Assembly: GCA_965368335.1 (NCBI GenBank)
Contig: CBDUMN010000001.1
Location: forward strand, 34,471 to 98,470
DNA: 64,000 nt
Origin: CBDUMN01 sp965368335
GTDB lineage: Bacteria; Pseudomonadota; Alphaproteobacteria; Rhodospirillales; JAPHRK01
Reading direction: 5' to 3'
Below are positions 7,302 through 16,680 of this stretch, piece by piece. The translations under genes were made by a program, and so were the position numbers. Numbering within the stretch: the first letter of the stretch is position 1; each line of letters starts with the position of its first letter. The notes under the pieces are model-generated. The model saw only the letters and a list, made by a program, of their open reading frames with translations, was not told the DNA's origin and searched no databases.

Positions 7302-9299
7302 TCAAACCTCCAGATCCAACAGTTCGGCCCCGTCTTCAACCTGATCGCCCACCGCAAAATGTATCGCTTTGACCGTACCGTCGCTAGGCGCGGTGATGGT
7401 ATGCTCCATCTTCATGGCTTCGAGCACCAGCAGCGGCATTCCGGCTTCGACTTTATCGCCTTCCTTAGCCGTCACAGCGACAATTTTGCCTGGCATGGGC
7501 GCGGTCAGGCGACCACCGGGGCCGTCATCGCCCCCAGCCTGTGCCGCGGGATCGAACTGTGTCAGGTGATGGCTCACGCCCTCATGCATGATGGTTAACT
7601 CATCACCGTAGCGAGCCACCGTGGCGTTGGACCGCACCCCGTTGAGATCGATCGAGATATTGCCGACCCCATCCAGTTCGCCATGGGCCGTCACTTCACC
7701 GCCAGGCAGTTCCAATACATAGCCACCGGAACGGAAATGAATCGTAACTTCCACCTGCTCTTCCCCATCGATAAAGATGAGATCATGGTGGTTGTCGTCG
7801 TTCATCCGCCACCCTGAAGTATCGTTCCAGGGCGAATGGGGGTCCTTCGACCGCCGGGCCGCCTCTTCGGCCTCAGCCACGCGGCGCAATAACGTATCGA
7901 GGCTGGCAATCGCCAGGACCGTATCGTTGGCCTTGCCCTTCTCGGCAAACAGGTCGGCGGAATGGCGCTCGATGAAGCGAGTATCCACGTCGCCCGCAGT
8001 AAAGGATGGGTGCCCGGCAACGGCGGCGAGGAAGCCAATGTTCGTCGTTGTTCCCGCCACCTGATAATCGGCCAAGGCAGAACAAAGACGACGCAACGCC
8101 GCATCACGATCTTCGTCCCAGACCACCAACTTGGCGATCATCGGATCGTAGTGGATTGAAATGGCGTCGCCTTCCAACACACCCGTCTCAACCCGAACAT
8201 GAGGGCCTTCGGCAGGCGGTCGAAGATGTCGAAGAACACCGGTTGCCGGCAGGAAGTCCTTGTCCGGGTCTTCGGCATAGATGCGCGCCTCAAACGAATG
8301 ACCGTTAATCGACAGATCATCCTGAGCACAAGGCAGGGCCTCGCCTCCGGCAATCTTAATCTGCCATTCAACAAGATCCTGGCCGGTAATCATTTCCGTT
8401 ACCGGATGCTCGACCTGAAGGCGTGTATTCATTTCCATGAAGTAGAAAGAGCCGTCTTCATCGAGCAGAAACTCAACGGTTCCCGCTCCGACATAGCCGA
8501 TAGCCTGGGCCGCCGCAACCGCAGCCGCGCCCATTTTATCGCGCAACTCAGGCGACATACCGGGCGCAGGAGCTTCCTCAATCACCTTCTGGTGACGGCG
8601 CTGTACCGAGCAATCACGCTCGAACAGATGCAAGGCGTTGCCCTTTGCGTCGGCGAAGACCTGGATTTCCACATGGCGCGGTTTGGTGATGTATTTTTCC
8701 ACCAACATCCGGTCGTCGCCGAAACCGCCAATGGCTTCGCGCTTAGCCGATTCCAGCGCATCGGCAAAATCGGCTTCTTTTTCGACAACCCGCATGCCTT
8801 TGCCGCCGCCACCGGCGGAAGCTTTCAGCAAAACCGGATAACCGATCTTGTCGCACTCGGCTTTCAACAGTTCAGGCGACTGGTCCTCGCCATGATAGCC
8901 GGGCACCAGCGGCACTTTGGCTTTTTCCATAATCGCCTTAGCCGCCGACTTGGAGCCCATGGACTCCATGGCCGAAACCGGCGGGCCGATAAAGACGATA
9001 TCGGCTTTCTCACAAGCCGCCACAAACTCGGCGTTTTCACTTAAGAAGCCATAGCCCGGATGAACCGCCTGAGCGCCCGATTTCTTGGCCGCTTCAATGA
9101 CTGCGTCTACCTTAAGATAGCTGTCTTTAGCCGCATCGCCGCCAATCCGATAGGCCTCATCGGCCATGGCGACGTGGAGGCTGTCCGCGTCAGCATCCGA
9201 ATAGACAGCCACGGTGGCGATCCCCATCCGCTTGGCTGTCCGCATGACCCGACAGGCGATTTCACCCCGGTTGGCGATCAGAATTTTATTGAATGCCAT
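7302..9299 (-). CDS. liuD: Methylcrotonyl-CoA carboxylase biotin-containing alpha subunit
   Basis: A 665-aa protein with, in order, a biotin carboxylase domain (FNKILIANRGEIACRV at the start, the glycine loop KASAGGGGKGMRV near residue 165, EMNTRLQVEHPVTE), a linker, and a C-terminal biotinyl domain with LEAMKMEHT, whose Lys near 630 is biotinylated. It supplies carboxybiotin to the mccB product. Placement among mccB, liuC and liuE assigns it to methylcrotonyl-CoA rather than propionyl-CoA, for which a second alpha subunit exists at 31.9 kb. The ATG at 9299 has GGGGAGGG just upstream and lies 4 nt past the liuC stop; longer in-frame starts would run inside liuC. Also known as mccA. Confidence 0.92.
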   Translation of the reverse strand: MAFNKILIANRGEIACRVMRTAKRMGIATVAVYSDADADSLHVAMADEAYRIGGDAAKDSYLKVDAVIEAAKKSGAQAVHPGYGFLSENAEFVAACEKADIVFIGPPVSAMESMGSKSAAKAIMEKAKVPLVPGYHGEDQSPELLKAECDKIGYPVLLKASAGGGGKGMRVVEKEADFADALESAKREAIGGFGDDRMLVEKYITKPRHVEIQVFADAKGNALHLFERDCSVQRRHQKVIEEAPAPGMSPELRDKMGAAAVAAAQAIGYVGAGTVEFLLDEDGSFYFMEMNTRLQVEHPVTEMITGQDLVEWQIKIAGGEALPCAQDDLSINGHSFEARIYAEDPDKDFLPATGVLRHLRPPAEGPHVRVETGVLEGDAISIHYDPMIAKLVVWDEDRDAALRRLCSALADYQVAGTTTNIGFLAAVAGHPSFTAGDVDTRFIERHSADLFAEKGKANDTVLAIASLDTLLRRVAEAEEAARRSKDPHSPWNDTSGWRMNDDNHHDLIFIDGEEQVEVTIHFRSGGYVLELPGGEVTAHGELDGVGNISIDLNGVRSNATVARYGDELTIMHEGVSHHLTQFDPAAQAGGDDGPGGRLTAPMPGKIVAVTAKEGDKVEAGMPLLVLEAMKMEHTITAPSDGTVKAIHFAVGDQVEDGAELLDLEV

Positions 9300-9303
9300 G
9301 GGA

Positions 9304-10095
9304 TCAGCCCTCCCCGATCCAATTAGGTTTACGTTTTTCAAGGAAGGCGGCGAGGCCTTCCTGTCCCTCATCGGTAGCGCGCCGATTGGCGATGCGCTCC
9401 GCGGTGTCTTCGATCATGGCGTCGGTCACCGGCCCATCGACGGCAAAGACCAAATCCTTGGCCTCACCCATGGCCTGCGGCCCGTTAGCAAGCAGTACCG
9501 CCAAAACGTCGTCGCAACGGCTACGCAGATCTTCGTGAGGCACCACTTCATGCACCAACCCAATGCGTCGGGCTTCTTCGGCTCCGAAGCGTTCGGCCGT
9601 GACGAAATAACGACGCGCCTGCCGCGCCCCCATAGCCGCCACCACATAAGGGCTGATCATTGCCGGAATGATGCCGAGCTTGACTTCGGAGAGGCTGAAG
9701 CTGGCTTTCTCGGAAGCAATCACGATATCGCAAACGGCGGTCAAACCGACCGCGCCGCCAAAAGCTGCCCCTTGAATAAGCCCAATCATCGGCTTCTTCA
9801 TGAAGTTCATGGTTTTCAAAAGATTGCTGAACCGCATGGCATTGGCCTTGTTTTCCTCCGGCGTAAAGGAGGCGGCCGCTTTCATGTCCTTGAGATCGGC
9901 CCCGGCGGAAAAGCTCTTGCCTTCCGAAGCCAATACGACGACACGCACATTGTCGTCGTCTTTAATCCGGTCGAAGGCCTCGACCAGTTCCTTAACCAGC
10001 GCATCGCCGAAAGCGTTATGCACTTCAGGGCGGTTCAAGATCACCCAGGCCACACCCTGATCGGTAATTTCCGTCTTAAGCGGAGAATCAGTCAT
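9304..10095 (-). CDS. liuC: Methylglutaconyl-CoA hydratase (enoyl-CoA hydratase family)
   Basis: A 263-aa crotonase-fold enzyme, normal length. Visible: the first oxyanion-hole segment SAGADLKDM (about residues 68-76), the second, IQGAAFGGAVGLTAVCDIVIAS, and LGIIPAMISPYV. By sequence alone it is a generic enoyl-CoA hydratase. Its position between mccB and mccA, with tiny gaps on both sides, points to hydration of 3-methylglutaconyl-CoA to HMG-CoA. Confidence 0.88.
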   Translation of the reverse strand: MTDSPLKTEITDQGVAWVILNRPEVHNAFGDALVKELVEAFDRIKDDDNVRVVVLASEGKSFSAGADLKDMKAAASFTPEENKANAMRFSNLLKTMNFMKKPMIGLIQGAAFGGAVGLTAVCDIVIASEKASFSLSEVKLGIIPAMISPYVVAAMGARQARRYFVTAERFGAEEARRIGLVHEVVPHEDLRSRCDDVLAVLLANGPQAMGEAKDLVFAVDGPVTDAMIEDTAERIANRRATDEGQEGLAAFLEKRKPNWIGEG

Positions 10096-10110
10096 TGCTT
10101 ATTTCTCCCC

Positions 10111-11724
10111 TTACATCCGAAACACGCCGAAGGTCGTCGGCTCGATAGGTTGGTTGAGCGCGGCGGATAAGCCCAGCCCCAGCACCATACGGCTGTCGGC
10201 TGGATCGATAATCCCATCATCCCACAAACGGGCCGAAGCGTAATAAGGATGTCCTTGGTGTTCGTAGCGCTCACGGATCGGCGCGCGGAAAGCTTCTTCT
10301 TCCTCAGCGCTCCATTCTTCGCCTTTGGCTTCCTTGGCGTCCCGCGTGATGGTCGCCATAACGCTCGAGGCTTGTTCGCCGCCCATAACGGAAATGCGGG
10401 CGTTGGGCCACATCCAGAGGAACCGGGGCGAATAGCCGCGCCCACACATGGAGTAGTTCCCCGCGCCGAACGAACCGCCGATGATCATGGTCAGCCTGGG
10501 TACTTTGGCGCAAGCCACGGCGGTGACCATCTTGGCCCCGTCTTTGGCGATACCGCCCGCTTCGTATTTGGAGCCGACCATAAAGCCAGTGATGTTTTGC
10601 AGGAAGATCAGCGGAATGCCGCGTTGGCTGCAAAGCTCGACGAAGTGTGCGCCTTTCTGAGCGCTTTCAGAGAACAGAATACCGTTGTTGGCGACAATGC
10701 CCACCGGATAGCCGTAGAGATGGGCGAAGCCGCAGACCAGCGTCGTGCCGTAGAGCGCCTTGAACTCGTGGAACTCGGAACCATCAACGATACGGGCAAT
10801 CACTTCTCGCACATCGAAAGGCTTTTTCGAGTCCTTCGGAATAACACCATAAAGCTCTTTGGGGTCGTAGGCCGGAGCCTGCGGGTCCAGCATGGTGATG
10901 TTGGGGTCTTTGACCCAGTTAAGATTGGCCACCACCTGACGGGCCAGCGCCAACGCATGAGTGTCATTCATGGCGTAGTGATCGGTGACGCCCGAGGTCC
11001 GGCAATGCACATCCGCACCACCCAAATCTTCAGCCGAGACGACTTCACCCGTGGCGGCTTTAACCAACGGCGGGCCACCTAAGAAAATCGTGCCCTGCTC
11101 TTTGACGATAATGCTCTCATCCGACATGGCGGGCACGTAAGCGCCGCCTGCGGTACAAGAACCGTGAACCACCGAGATTTGCGGAATACCCGCAGCCGAC
11201 AGATTGGCCTGGTTAAAGAAAATCCGGCCGAAGTGGTCGCGGTCGGGGAAAACATCGTCCTGCCTCGGTAGGTTGGCCCCGCCGGACTCGACCAGATAGA
11301 TACAGGGCAACCGGTTGGCTGCGGCAATCTCTTGAGCCCGCAGATGCTTCTTGACGGTAATCGGATAGTAGCTGCCGCCTTTCACCGTCGGATCGTTGGC
11401 GACGATCATACATTCAACGCCCTCAACCCGGCCAATACCGGTCACGACGCCGCCTGCGGCAACCGTGCCGTCGTCGTCGTAAAGCTCATAGCCCGCCAAC
11501 TGGGAAAGTTCGAGGAACGGCGAACCGACGTCCAGCAAATGACGAATGCGGTCGCGGACCAGCAGTTTGCCCCGTTTGATATGCCGTTCGCGGTGGTGCT
11601 CACCGCCGCCCAGTTTAATCAGCCCGACCTTATCCCGCAGATCGTCGACGACGGACTGCATAGAAGCGGCGTTTTCCTTAAAATCGGCGGCGCGTGGGTT
11701 CAGCGCGGATTTGATAACGCTCAT
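10111..11724 (-). CDS. liuB: Methylcrotonyl-CoA carboxylase carboxyltransferase (beta) subunit
   Basis: A 537-aa carboxyltransferase. It differs from PccB in the features that mark MCC beta: start region VIKSALNPRAADFKEN, ESGGANLPRQDDVFPDRDHFG, HGSCTAGGAYVPAMSDE, and FLQNITGFMVGSKYEAGGIAKDGAK, with MCGRGYSPRFLWMWPNARISVMGG near the C-terminus. It carboxylates 3-methylcrotonyl-CoA together with the mccA product. Twelve nt or so separate it from the rhodanese gene upstream and liuC downstream. Also known as mccB. Confidence 0.94.
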   Translation of the reverse strand: MSVIKSALNPRAADFKENAASMQSVVDDLRDKVGLIKLGGGEHHRERHIKRGKLLVRDRIRHLLDVGSPFLELSQLAGYELYDDDGTVAAGGVVTGIGRVEGVECMIVANDPTVKGGSYYPITVKKHLRAQEIAAANRLPCIYLVESGGANLPRQDDVFPDRDHFGRIFFNQANLSAAGIPQISVVHGSCTAGGAYVPAMSDESIIVKEQGTIFLGGPPLVKAATGEVVSAEDLGGADVHCRTSGVTDHYAMNDTHALALARQVVANLNWVKDPNITMLDPQAPAYDPKELYGVIPKDSKKPFDVREVIARIVDGSEFHEFKALYGTTLVCGFAHLYGYPVGIVANNGILFSESAQKGAHFVELCSQRGIPLIFLQNITGFMVGSKYEAGGIAKDGAKMVTAVACAKVPRLTMIIGGSFGAGNYSMCGRGYSPRFLWMWPNARISVMGGEQASSVMATITRDAKEAKGEEWSAEEEEAFRAPIRERYEHQGHPYYASARLWDDGIIDPADSRMVLGLGLSAALNQPIEPTTFGVFRM

Positions 11725-11735
11725 AACCTATCCCC

Positions 11736-12146
11736 TTATTTCTTTTTTTTCGGCCGTTCGCCGACCGGATGTCCCGCTTCCTTCCAGGCCGAGAAGCCAC
11801 CTTCCAGGTGAGCGACCCTATCGAGGCCCATGTCCTGCAAAGTGGCCGTACTCAGCGCGGAACGCCAAGCCGAAGCGCAGTAGAAAACGAATTTCTTGCC
11901 CGAGGCGAAAACATCTTTGTGATATTTACAATCCGGATCGATCCAAAACTCCAACATGCCGCGTGGCGCATGAAACGCGCCGGGGATCATTCCTTCACGT
12001 TCAAGCTCCCGCACATCGCGGATATCGACAAATAAAACGTCCGGGTCTTCCATCAGAGCGAGAGCCCCTTCAATCGGCACCATTTCGATGCGGGCATTGG
12101 CCTCATCGATCATCTGCCGGTAGCCTTTTTTTAAGGAGACGCTCAT
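11736..12146 (-). CDS. Rhodanese-like sulfurtransferase domain protein
   Basis: A single-domain 136-aa rhodanese. It shows VLFVDIRDVRELEREGMIPGA, then the active-site loop with Cys90 (FYCASAWRS) and the closing LEGGFSAWKEAGHPV. The six-residue loop after Cys fits a sulfur-transferring rhodanese rather than a phosphatase. The C-terminus is a run of lysines. Its ATG overlaps the stop of the upstream metallophosphoesterase (ATGA). Role in leucine catabolism is not obvious; CoA-thioester or sulfur handling is only a guess. Confidence 0.88.
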   Translation of the reverse strand: MSVSLKKGYRQMIDEANARIEMVPIEGALALMEDPDVLFVDIRDVRELEREGMIPGAFHAPRGMLEFWIDPDCKYHKDVFASGKKFVFYCASAWRSALSTATLQDMGLDRVAHLEGGFSAWKEAGHPVGERPKKKK

Positions 12147-12988
12147 ATTACTGTTCCTTTCGTCGGCTTATTTACAATTGTCAGCAGGACAATTTCGGGC
12201 GGCATATTGAACCGTATCGGCAGTACACTGGTTCCAACTCCACCAGTCACCACAAGATCTTTTCCATCTTCATGAACATACCCATATGAATGGCGGAGAG
12301 GTGCTTTCGACGGAATATATAAGGCACCATAAAAGGGCACTCGTATTTGCCCCCCATGAGTATGACCGGATAGTGTTACCAGAACATCATCAGGTACATT
12401 CTGAAAGTTCGCCGGATCATGAGACAAAAGCAAAACGGGGCTATCGGTAGGGACCTTTTCTAAAGCCTTCTCCACTTCCGGCTGCTGTAAGTGATAATCT
12501 GATAACCCTGCAATCCAAATAGAACCGTCCTCAGTTTGAAAATGCTTTGATTGATTTTCCAACACTGCGGCTCCTACTTTCTCTAATGCGTCGCGGATAG
12601 GCTTTCCGCCATCATCTTCATCATGACCACCGAGAACCACTGCTACACCGGATTTTGGTGTCAGCTTCGCTAATCTTTCTGCCATGGCTTCAGGAGCAAC
12701 AGGTTTTCCCAAAAACACATGGGGAATAAAGTCTCCAAGCAACGCAACGATATCCGCCTCTAAGGCATTGACCCGGGATACAATTTTTTCCAATTTTCTC
12801 AAGCTGACATGCGGAGCCCCTACATGTAAGTCTCCCAACACAGCTACTCGCAGTGGCTTTCTGCTTTCAGGCCATTTTGGCGTTTGTAAAATGATAGACT
12901 TGATAACCAGAAGACGTGGCTCGACCAGAACACTCCACACTCCGAGTAATAACAATCCAAAGAAAAAAAGCGTGAAGACAGCGACCAT
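12143..12988 (-). CDS. Membrane-anchored metallophosphoesterase
   Basis: A 281-aa protein with an N-terminal hydrophobic anchor (VAVFTLFFFGLLLLGVWSVL) and a calcineurin-like phosphoesterase domain. Metal-ligand motifs: LGDLHVGAPH, LLGDFIPH, GGHDEDDGG (in place of the usual GNHD), LLSHDP and SGHTHGGQIRVPF. The order is that of the YaeI/YkuE group, some of which cleave UDP-diacylglucosamine or act at the membrane; the substrate here is unknown. ATG 12988 follows the stop of the isomerase gene by 4 nt and overlaps the rhodanese start. The base use is visibly more A/T-rich than its operon neighbours, suggesting a later arrival. Confidence 0.85.
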   Translation of the reverse strand: MVAVFTLFFFGLLLLGVWSVLVEPRLLVIKSIILQTPKWPESRKPLRVAVLGDLHVGAPHVSLRKLEKIVSRVNALEADIVALLGDFIPHVFLGKPVAPEAMAERLAKLTPKSGVAVVLGGHDEDDGGKPIRDALEKVGAAVLENQSKHFQTEDGSIWIAGLSDYHLQQPEVEKALEKVPTDSPVLLLSHDPANFQNVPDDVLVTLSGHTHGGQIRVPFYGALYIPSKAPLRHSYGYVHEDGKDLVVTGGVGTSVLPIRFNMPPEIVLLTIVNKPTKGTVI

Positions 12989-12992
12989 CAAA

Positions 12993-13604
12993 TCACCAGC
13001 CTCCCTCTTCAATCCACTTTTTCATCATCCAAATCCGGTCCGATCCCCAGAAGGGCTCCCCGTTTACAAAGAAAAACGGCGATCCGAAGACGCCCCGGCT
13101 CACCGCATCTTCCGTGATGGTGCGCAGCATGTTTTTGAATTTTTCGTCGTTGATGGCGGCTATCGCCTCGTCGGGGTCGACGCCGCAATCCTTGACCAAT
13201 TGCCGCAAGACTTCGTGGTCGCCAATATTCCGGTTTTCAGCGAAGTAGGCCTTAAGCGCATTTTTAGCGAAGGTTGCCGCATGCTCCTGGCTGTGCTCGC
13301 TGGCTTCCATCCAATAAAAAACACGGGCCGCAGCCGTGGTCATGATCGGGAAAGGATCGGGCAACTTGAAGGGAATTTTCATGTAGCGCGCCATGCGCTG
13401 CATGTCATGGATACTGTATTCACCCTTCAAGGGGACCGACGTCAAAGGCTGACCGCCCGTTTCCTTGAATGCCGCGCTCACCAACATCGGCTTCCAAATG
13501 ACATCGTAATCGAAGCGCTCGCCTAAATCTTCGACCTTCTGCGCCGCCAGATAGGCGAAAGGCGACGCAAAATCGAAATAAAACTCGATGATGTTGCTGC
13601 TCAT
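12993..13604 (-). CDS. 2-hydroxychromene-2-carboxylate isomerase family protein (DsbA-like fold)
   Basis: An intact 203-aa HCCA isomerase/kappa-GST family protein. Motifs: IEFYFDFASPFAYLA at the N-terminus (the Ser replaces a CxxC; this family uses glutathione), KPMLVSAAFKETGG, the long helical insert, and GVFGSPFFFVNGEPFWGSDRIWMM at the C-terminus. Ring-cleavage isomerases of this fold act in naphthalene breakdown, but in a liu operon the substrate is more likely another glutathione- or thioester-linked compound. This is inference. Length is normal, and the broken paralogue is at 3.6 kb. Confidence 0.88.
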   Translation of the reverse strand: MSSNIIEFYFDFASPFAYLAAQKVEDLGERFDYDVIWKPMLVSAAFKETGGQPLTSVPLKGEYSIHDMQRMARYMKIPFKLPDPFPIMTTAAARVFYWMEASEHSQEHAATFAKNALKAYFAENRNIGDHEVLRQLVKDCGVDPDEAIAAINDEKFKNMLRTITEDAVSRGVFGSPFFFVNGEPFWGSDRIWMMKKWIEEGGW

Positions 13605-13627
13605 TTCAAGCTAGCCCCCTATTCGGT

Positions 13628-14764
13628 TTAGCCGACCAATGCCGCCCGGCTGATAACGAGTTTCTGAACCTCACTGGTCCCTTCGTAAATTTGCGAGACC
13701 CGCACGTCGCGGTAGATTTTCTCAACCACGAAGTCTTCCGTATAACCGTAACCACCGTGAATTTGGATGGCGTCGGAGCAAACCCGTTCGGCCATCTCGG
13801 AGGCGAACAGTTTCGCCATGCTGGCTTCCTTAAGGCAGGGTTCGCCCGCATCACGTAGAGCTGCGGCATGAAGAATCAACTGGCGCGCGGCTTCAATTTG
13901 CGTCGCCATATCGGCAATTTTAAAGGCCACGGCTTGATGGTTGGCAATCGCCGTACCGAAAGCTTCACGGTCAAGTGCATAGTCACGGGCGGCCTCCATG
14001 GCGGCGCTCGCCATACCGACGCACTGAGACGCAATGCCGATGCGTCCGCCTTCCAGATTGGAAAGCGCGATCTTGTAGCCCTGCCCTTCCTGACCCAACA
14101 GGCATTTGCCCGACAGCCGCATGTCTTCAAAGACGATCTGCGCCGTGTCCGAAGCCTTCTGCCCCATTTTCTTCTCGATGGAAGAGACCGTATAGCCCGG
14201 CGTATCGGTGGGCACGATGAAGGCCGATATGCCTTTTTTGCCCGCATCCGGGTCGGTCACGGCGAAGGCGATGACGATATCGCCGATCTTGCCCGAGGTG
14301 ATGAACTGCTTGGTGCCGTTCAGCACCCAACCATCACCGTCCTTTTTCGCTCGCGTCTTAAGGTTCGCGGCATCCGATCCCGTGTGCGGCTCAGTGAGGG
14401 CAAAAGCACCCAACTTCTCACCCCGCGCCATGGGCTTGAGAAACTCTTCTTTCTGCTCTTCGCTACCGAACTTATTGATCGGCATACAGCCGACCGAATT
14501 GTGAACCGACAGAACGGTTGAAAGAGCACCGTCGCCCGAAGCGATTTCCATCAGAGCCAGGGCATAGGCAATGTGGCCGACGTTAGCCCCATCGTATTCT
14601 TCCGGCGTCAGGGCTCCCATCAGACCCAACTCGGCCATTTCGGAAATCACCGACCGGGGAATTTCGCAAGCCGCTTCCCAGTCCCGCGCATTGGGAGCGA
14701 TGCGGTCCTTGGCGAAGTTACGCGCCATGTCTCGGATAAGCTGCTGTTCTTCAGATAAAATCAT
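13628..14764 (-). CDS. Acyl-CoA dehydrogenase (short-/branched-chain type)
   Basis: A 378-aa FAD enzyme oxidising an acyl-CoA at the alpha-beta bond. It starts MILSEEQQLIRDMARNFA and shows FALTEPHTGSDAANLKT (FAD/substrate loop), WVLNGTKQFITSG, and the C-terminal IYEGTSEVQKLVI, whose Glu is the usual catalytic base of the SCAD/MCAD group. This separates it from isovaleryl-CoA dehydrogenase, which uses an internal Glu. A second acyl-CoA dehydrogenase within a liu operon could serve isobutyryl- or 2-methylbutyryl-CoA. Start ATG 14764 is 4 nt past the SDR stop. Confidence 0.92.
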   Translation of the reverse strand: MILSEEQQLIRDMARNFAKDRIAPNARDWEAACEIPRSVISEMAELGLMGALTPEEYDGANVGHIAYALALMEIASGDGALSTVLSVHNSVGCMPINKFGSEEQKEEFLKPMARGEKLGAFALTEPHTGSDAANLKTRAKKDGDGWVLNGTKQFITSGKIGDIVIAFAVTDPDAGKKGISAFIVPTDTPGYTVSSIEKKMGQKASDTAQIVFEDMRLSGKCLLGQEGQGYKIALSNLEGGRIGIASQCVGMASAAMEAARDYALDREAFGTAIANHQAVAFKIADMATQIEAARQLILHAAALRDAGEPCLKEASMAKLFASEMAERVCSDAIQIHGGYGYTEDFVVEKIYRDVRVSQIYEGTSEVQKLVISRAALVG

Positions 14765-14768
14765 CGTC

Positions 14769-15452
14769 TCACCAAGGAATTTCGTTGCCGTCGTAGTTGA
14801 AGAATTTGCCGGCCTTGGAAAGATCAAGACCGTCGATAACGCCTTTCATGCCCCGCACGCTCTCTTCGGCGCTAATCAAGGCATTGGGGCCACCCATATC
14901 GGTCTGGACCCAACCGGGATGAAGAACGGCGCAAGTCACCCCCATGGGCCTTAAATCGTTGGACACGGATTTCATCACCGCATTCACCGCACTTTTCGAA
15001 GAGCGATAGACGTAGGAACCGCCCGAACCGTTATCGGCGATGGACCCCATCTTGGAACTGACCGTAACAATCCGCTTCAAGTCGCTTTTCGCCACATGCT
15101 CAACGAAGCTTTCAGCCATTTTGAGTGGGGCCATGGTGTCGATATGCAGCACCTTCATCCACTCTTCGTAATCCACCGAACCGAACAACGAGCTTTTCGA
15201 GCCGTAGATGCCCGCATTGTTGAGCAGGACATCTATGGCCTGACCGTTTAAGTCCGCCGCCAGCTTCTCAATTGCCGGAAAGTTCGCCACGTCGAGAATG
15301 TAGGTTTCTACCTGCCCCACCACATCACGCAGCGACGCCGCCCCATCAAGGGTGCGGCAGCAAGCCAGCACCCGCCAGCCGTCCGCCGCATACTGACGGA
15401 CGAACTCCAGGCCCAGGCCTCTGTTTGCGCCGGTGACGAGAAGTGTTGGCAT
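14769..15452 (-). CDS. Short-chain dehydrogenase/reductase
   Basis: A 227-aa Rossmann-fold SDR. Cofactor loop TGANRGLGLEF (residues 7-17), LLNNAGIYG, VSSKMGSI with the catalytic Ser, and YRSSKSAVN with the Tyr-x-x-x-Lys pair. It resembles the C-factor/YbbO-like group that is often annotated simply as SDR. The substrate is not predictable. It lies between the thiolase and acyl-CoA dehydrogenase genes with gaps of 19 and 4 nt, so it belongs to the liu transcript. Confidence 0.88.
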   Translation of the reverse strand: MPTLLVTGANRGLGLEFVRQYAADGWRVLACCRTLDGAASLRDVVGQVETYILDVANFPAIEKLAADLNGQAIDVLLNNAGIYGSKSSLFGSVDYEEWMKVLHIDTMAPLKMAESFVEHVAKSDLKRIVTVSSKMGSIADNGSGGSYVYRSSKSAVNAVMKSVSNDLRPMGVTCAVLHPGWVQTDMGGPNALISAEESVRGMKGVIDGLDLSKAGKFFNYDGNEIPW

Positions 15453-15471
15453 GGCTAGCCTGAACCCCGCT

Positions 15472-16662
15472 TTAGTTCATCAGTTCCACAGCAACCGCCG
15501 TGGCTTCGCCGCCACCAATGCAGAGACTGGCGACCCCTTTGGTGCCGCCTTTGCTTTTCAAGGCATTGAGCAAGGTGACGATAATCCGCGCACCCGATGC
15601 GCCAATGGGATGGCCGAGCGCACAAGCACCGCCGAACACATTGACCTTATCGTGCGGAATGTCGAGGTCGCGCATGGCGCACATGGTCACAACGGCAAAG
15701 GCTTCGTTGATCTCGTAGAGATCGACCTCATCCTTGGACCAACCGGTCTTGGCCAGCACCTTCTCAATGGAACCGATGGGCGCCGTGGTGAACCACTGAG
15801 GTTCGCGGGCGTCGGTGGCGTGACCGTGAATTTTGGCGATTGGGGTCAGGCCGCGTTTTTCCGCTTCGCTCAAACGCATCAAAACCAACGCCGCCCCGCC
15901 GTCCGAGATAGAGCTGGAGTTGGCCGCCGTAACCGTTCCGTCTTTGGCGAAAGCCGGTTTGAGGGTCGGGATTTTGTCAAGATTGGCCTTCATCGGCTGC
16001 TCGTCCTGCTCAACCACCGTTTCGCCTTTGCGGGTCTTGACGGTCACCGGAACAATTTCCTTAGCCGACTCGCCCGAGGTAATGGCTTCCTGGGCGCGCT
16101 TCAAAGAGCTGATAGCGAAGTTGTCCTGCTCTTCTCGGGTAAACTGATAGTGCTGCGCCGTATCTTCGGCGAAGGTCCCCATCAGGCGACCCTTGTCATA
16201 GGCATCTTCCAGGCCATCGAGGAACATGTGGTCCATCACCTTGCCATGCCCCATGCGAAAACCGGCGCGGGCCTTCTCCATCAGGTACGGAGCATTGGTC
16301 ATGCTCTCCATGCCGCCCGCAATCATGATGTCGTTGGAACCAGCCAGGATGGCGTCGTGGGCGAACATGGTCGCCTTCATGCCCGAACCGCACATCTTGT
16401 TGACCGTCGTACAGCCCTTGTTCCAGGGAATACCGGCATTAGCCGAGGCCTGACGCGCTGGGGCCTGCCCGACACCAGCCGGGAGCACAATCCCCATAAC
16501 CACTTCGTCCACGTCTTCACCTTTGACGCCCGCACGGCTCAGAGCTTCCTTGATTGCCGCTCCGCCCAGTTCGGGCGAGGTCAGAGAGGCGAAATCGCCC
16601 TGAAACCCACCCATGGGGGTCCGGGCCGCGCCGACGATAACGATGGGATCACTATTACTCAT
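15472..16662 (-). CDS. Acetyl-CoA C-acetyltransferase (thiolase)
   Basis: A 396-aa degradative/biosynthetic thiolase II. The nucleophile is Cys91 (VNKMCGSGMKA); the acid-base residues are His351 (GGACALGHPIGASGAR) and Cys381 (SLCIGGGEA). NEAFAVVTMCAM is also present. It interconverts two acetyl-CoA and acetoacetyl-CoA, and here would process acetoacetyl-CoA made from leucine-derived acetoacetate. No CoA-transferase or acetoacetyl-CoA synthetase is seen in the operon, so the link from acetoacetate must be encoded elsewhere. Family names atoB/phaA/thlA cannot be separated by sequence here. Confidence 0.93.
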   Translation of the reverse strand: MSNSDPIVIVGAARTPMGGFQGDFASLTSPELGGAAIKEALSRAGVKGEDVDEVVMGIVLPAGVGQAPARQASANAGIPWNKGCTTVNKMCGSGMKATMFAHDAILAGSNDIMIAGGMESMTNAPYLMEKARAGFRMGHGKVMDHMFLDGLEDAYDKGRLMGTFAEDTAQHYQFTREEQDNFAISSLKRAQEAITSGESAKEIVPVTVKTRKGETVVEQDEQPMKANLDKIPTLKPAFAKDGTVTAANSSSISDGGAALVLMRLSEAEKRGLTPIAKIHGHATDAREPQWFTTAPIGSIEKVLAKTGWSKDEVDLYEINEAFAVVTMCAMRDLDIPHDKVNVFGGACALGHPIGASGARIIVTLLNALKSKGGTKGVASLCIGGGEATAVAVELMN

Positions 16663-16680
16663 GCTACCAACTCCGTTTTC

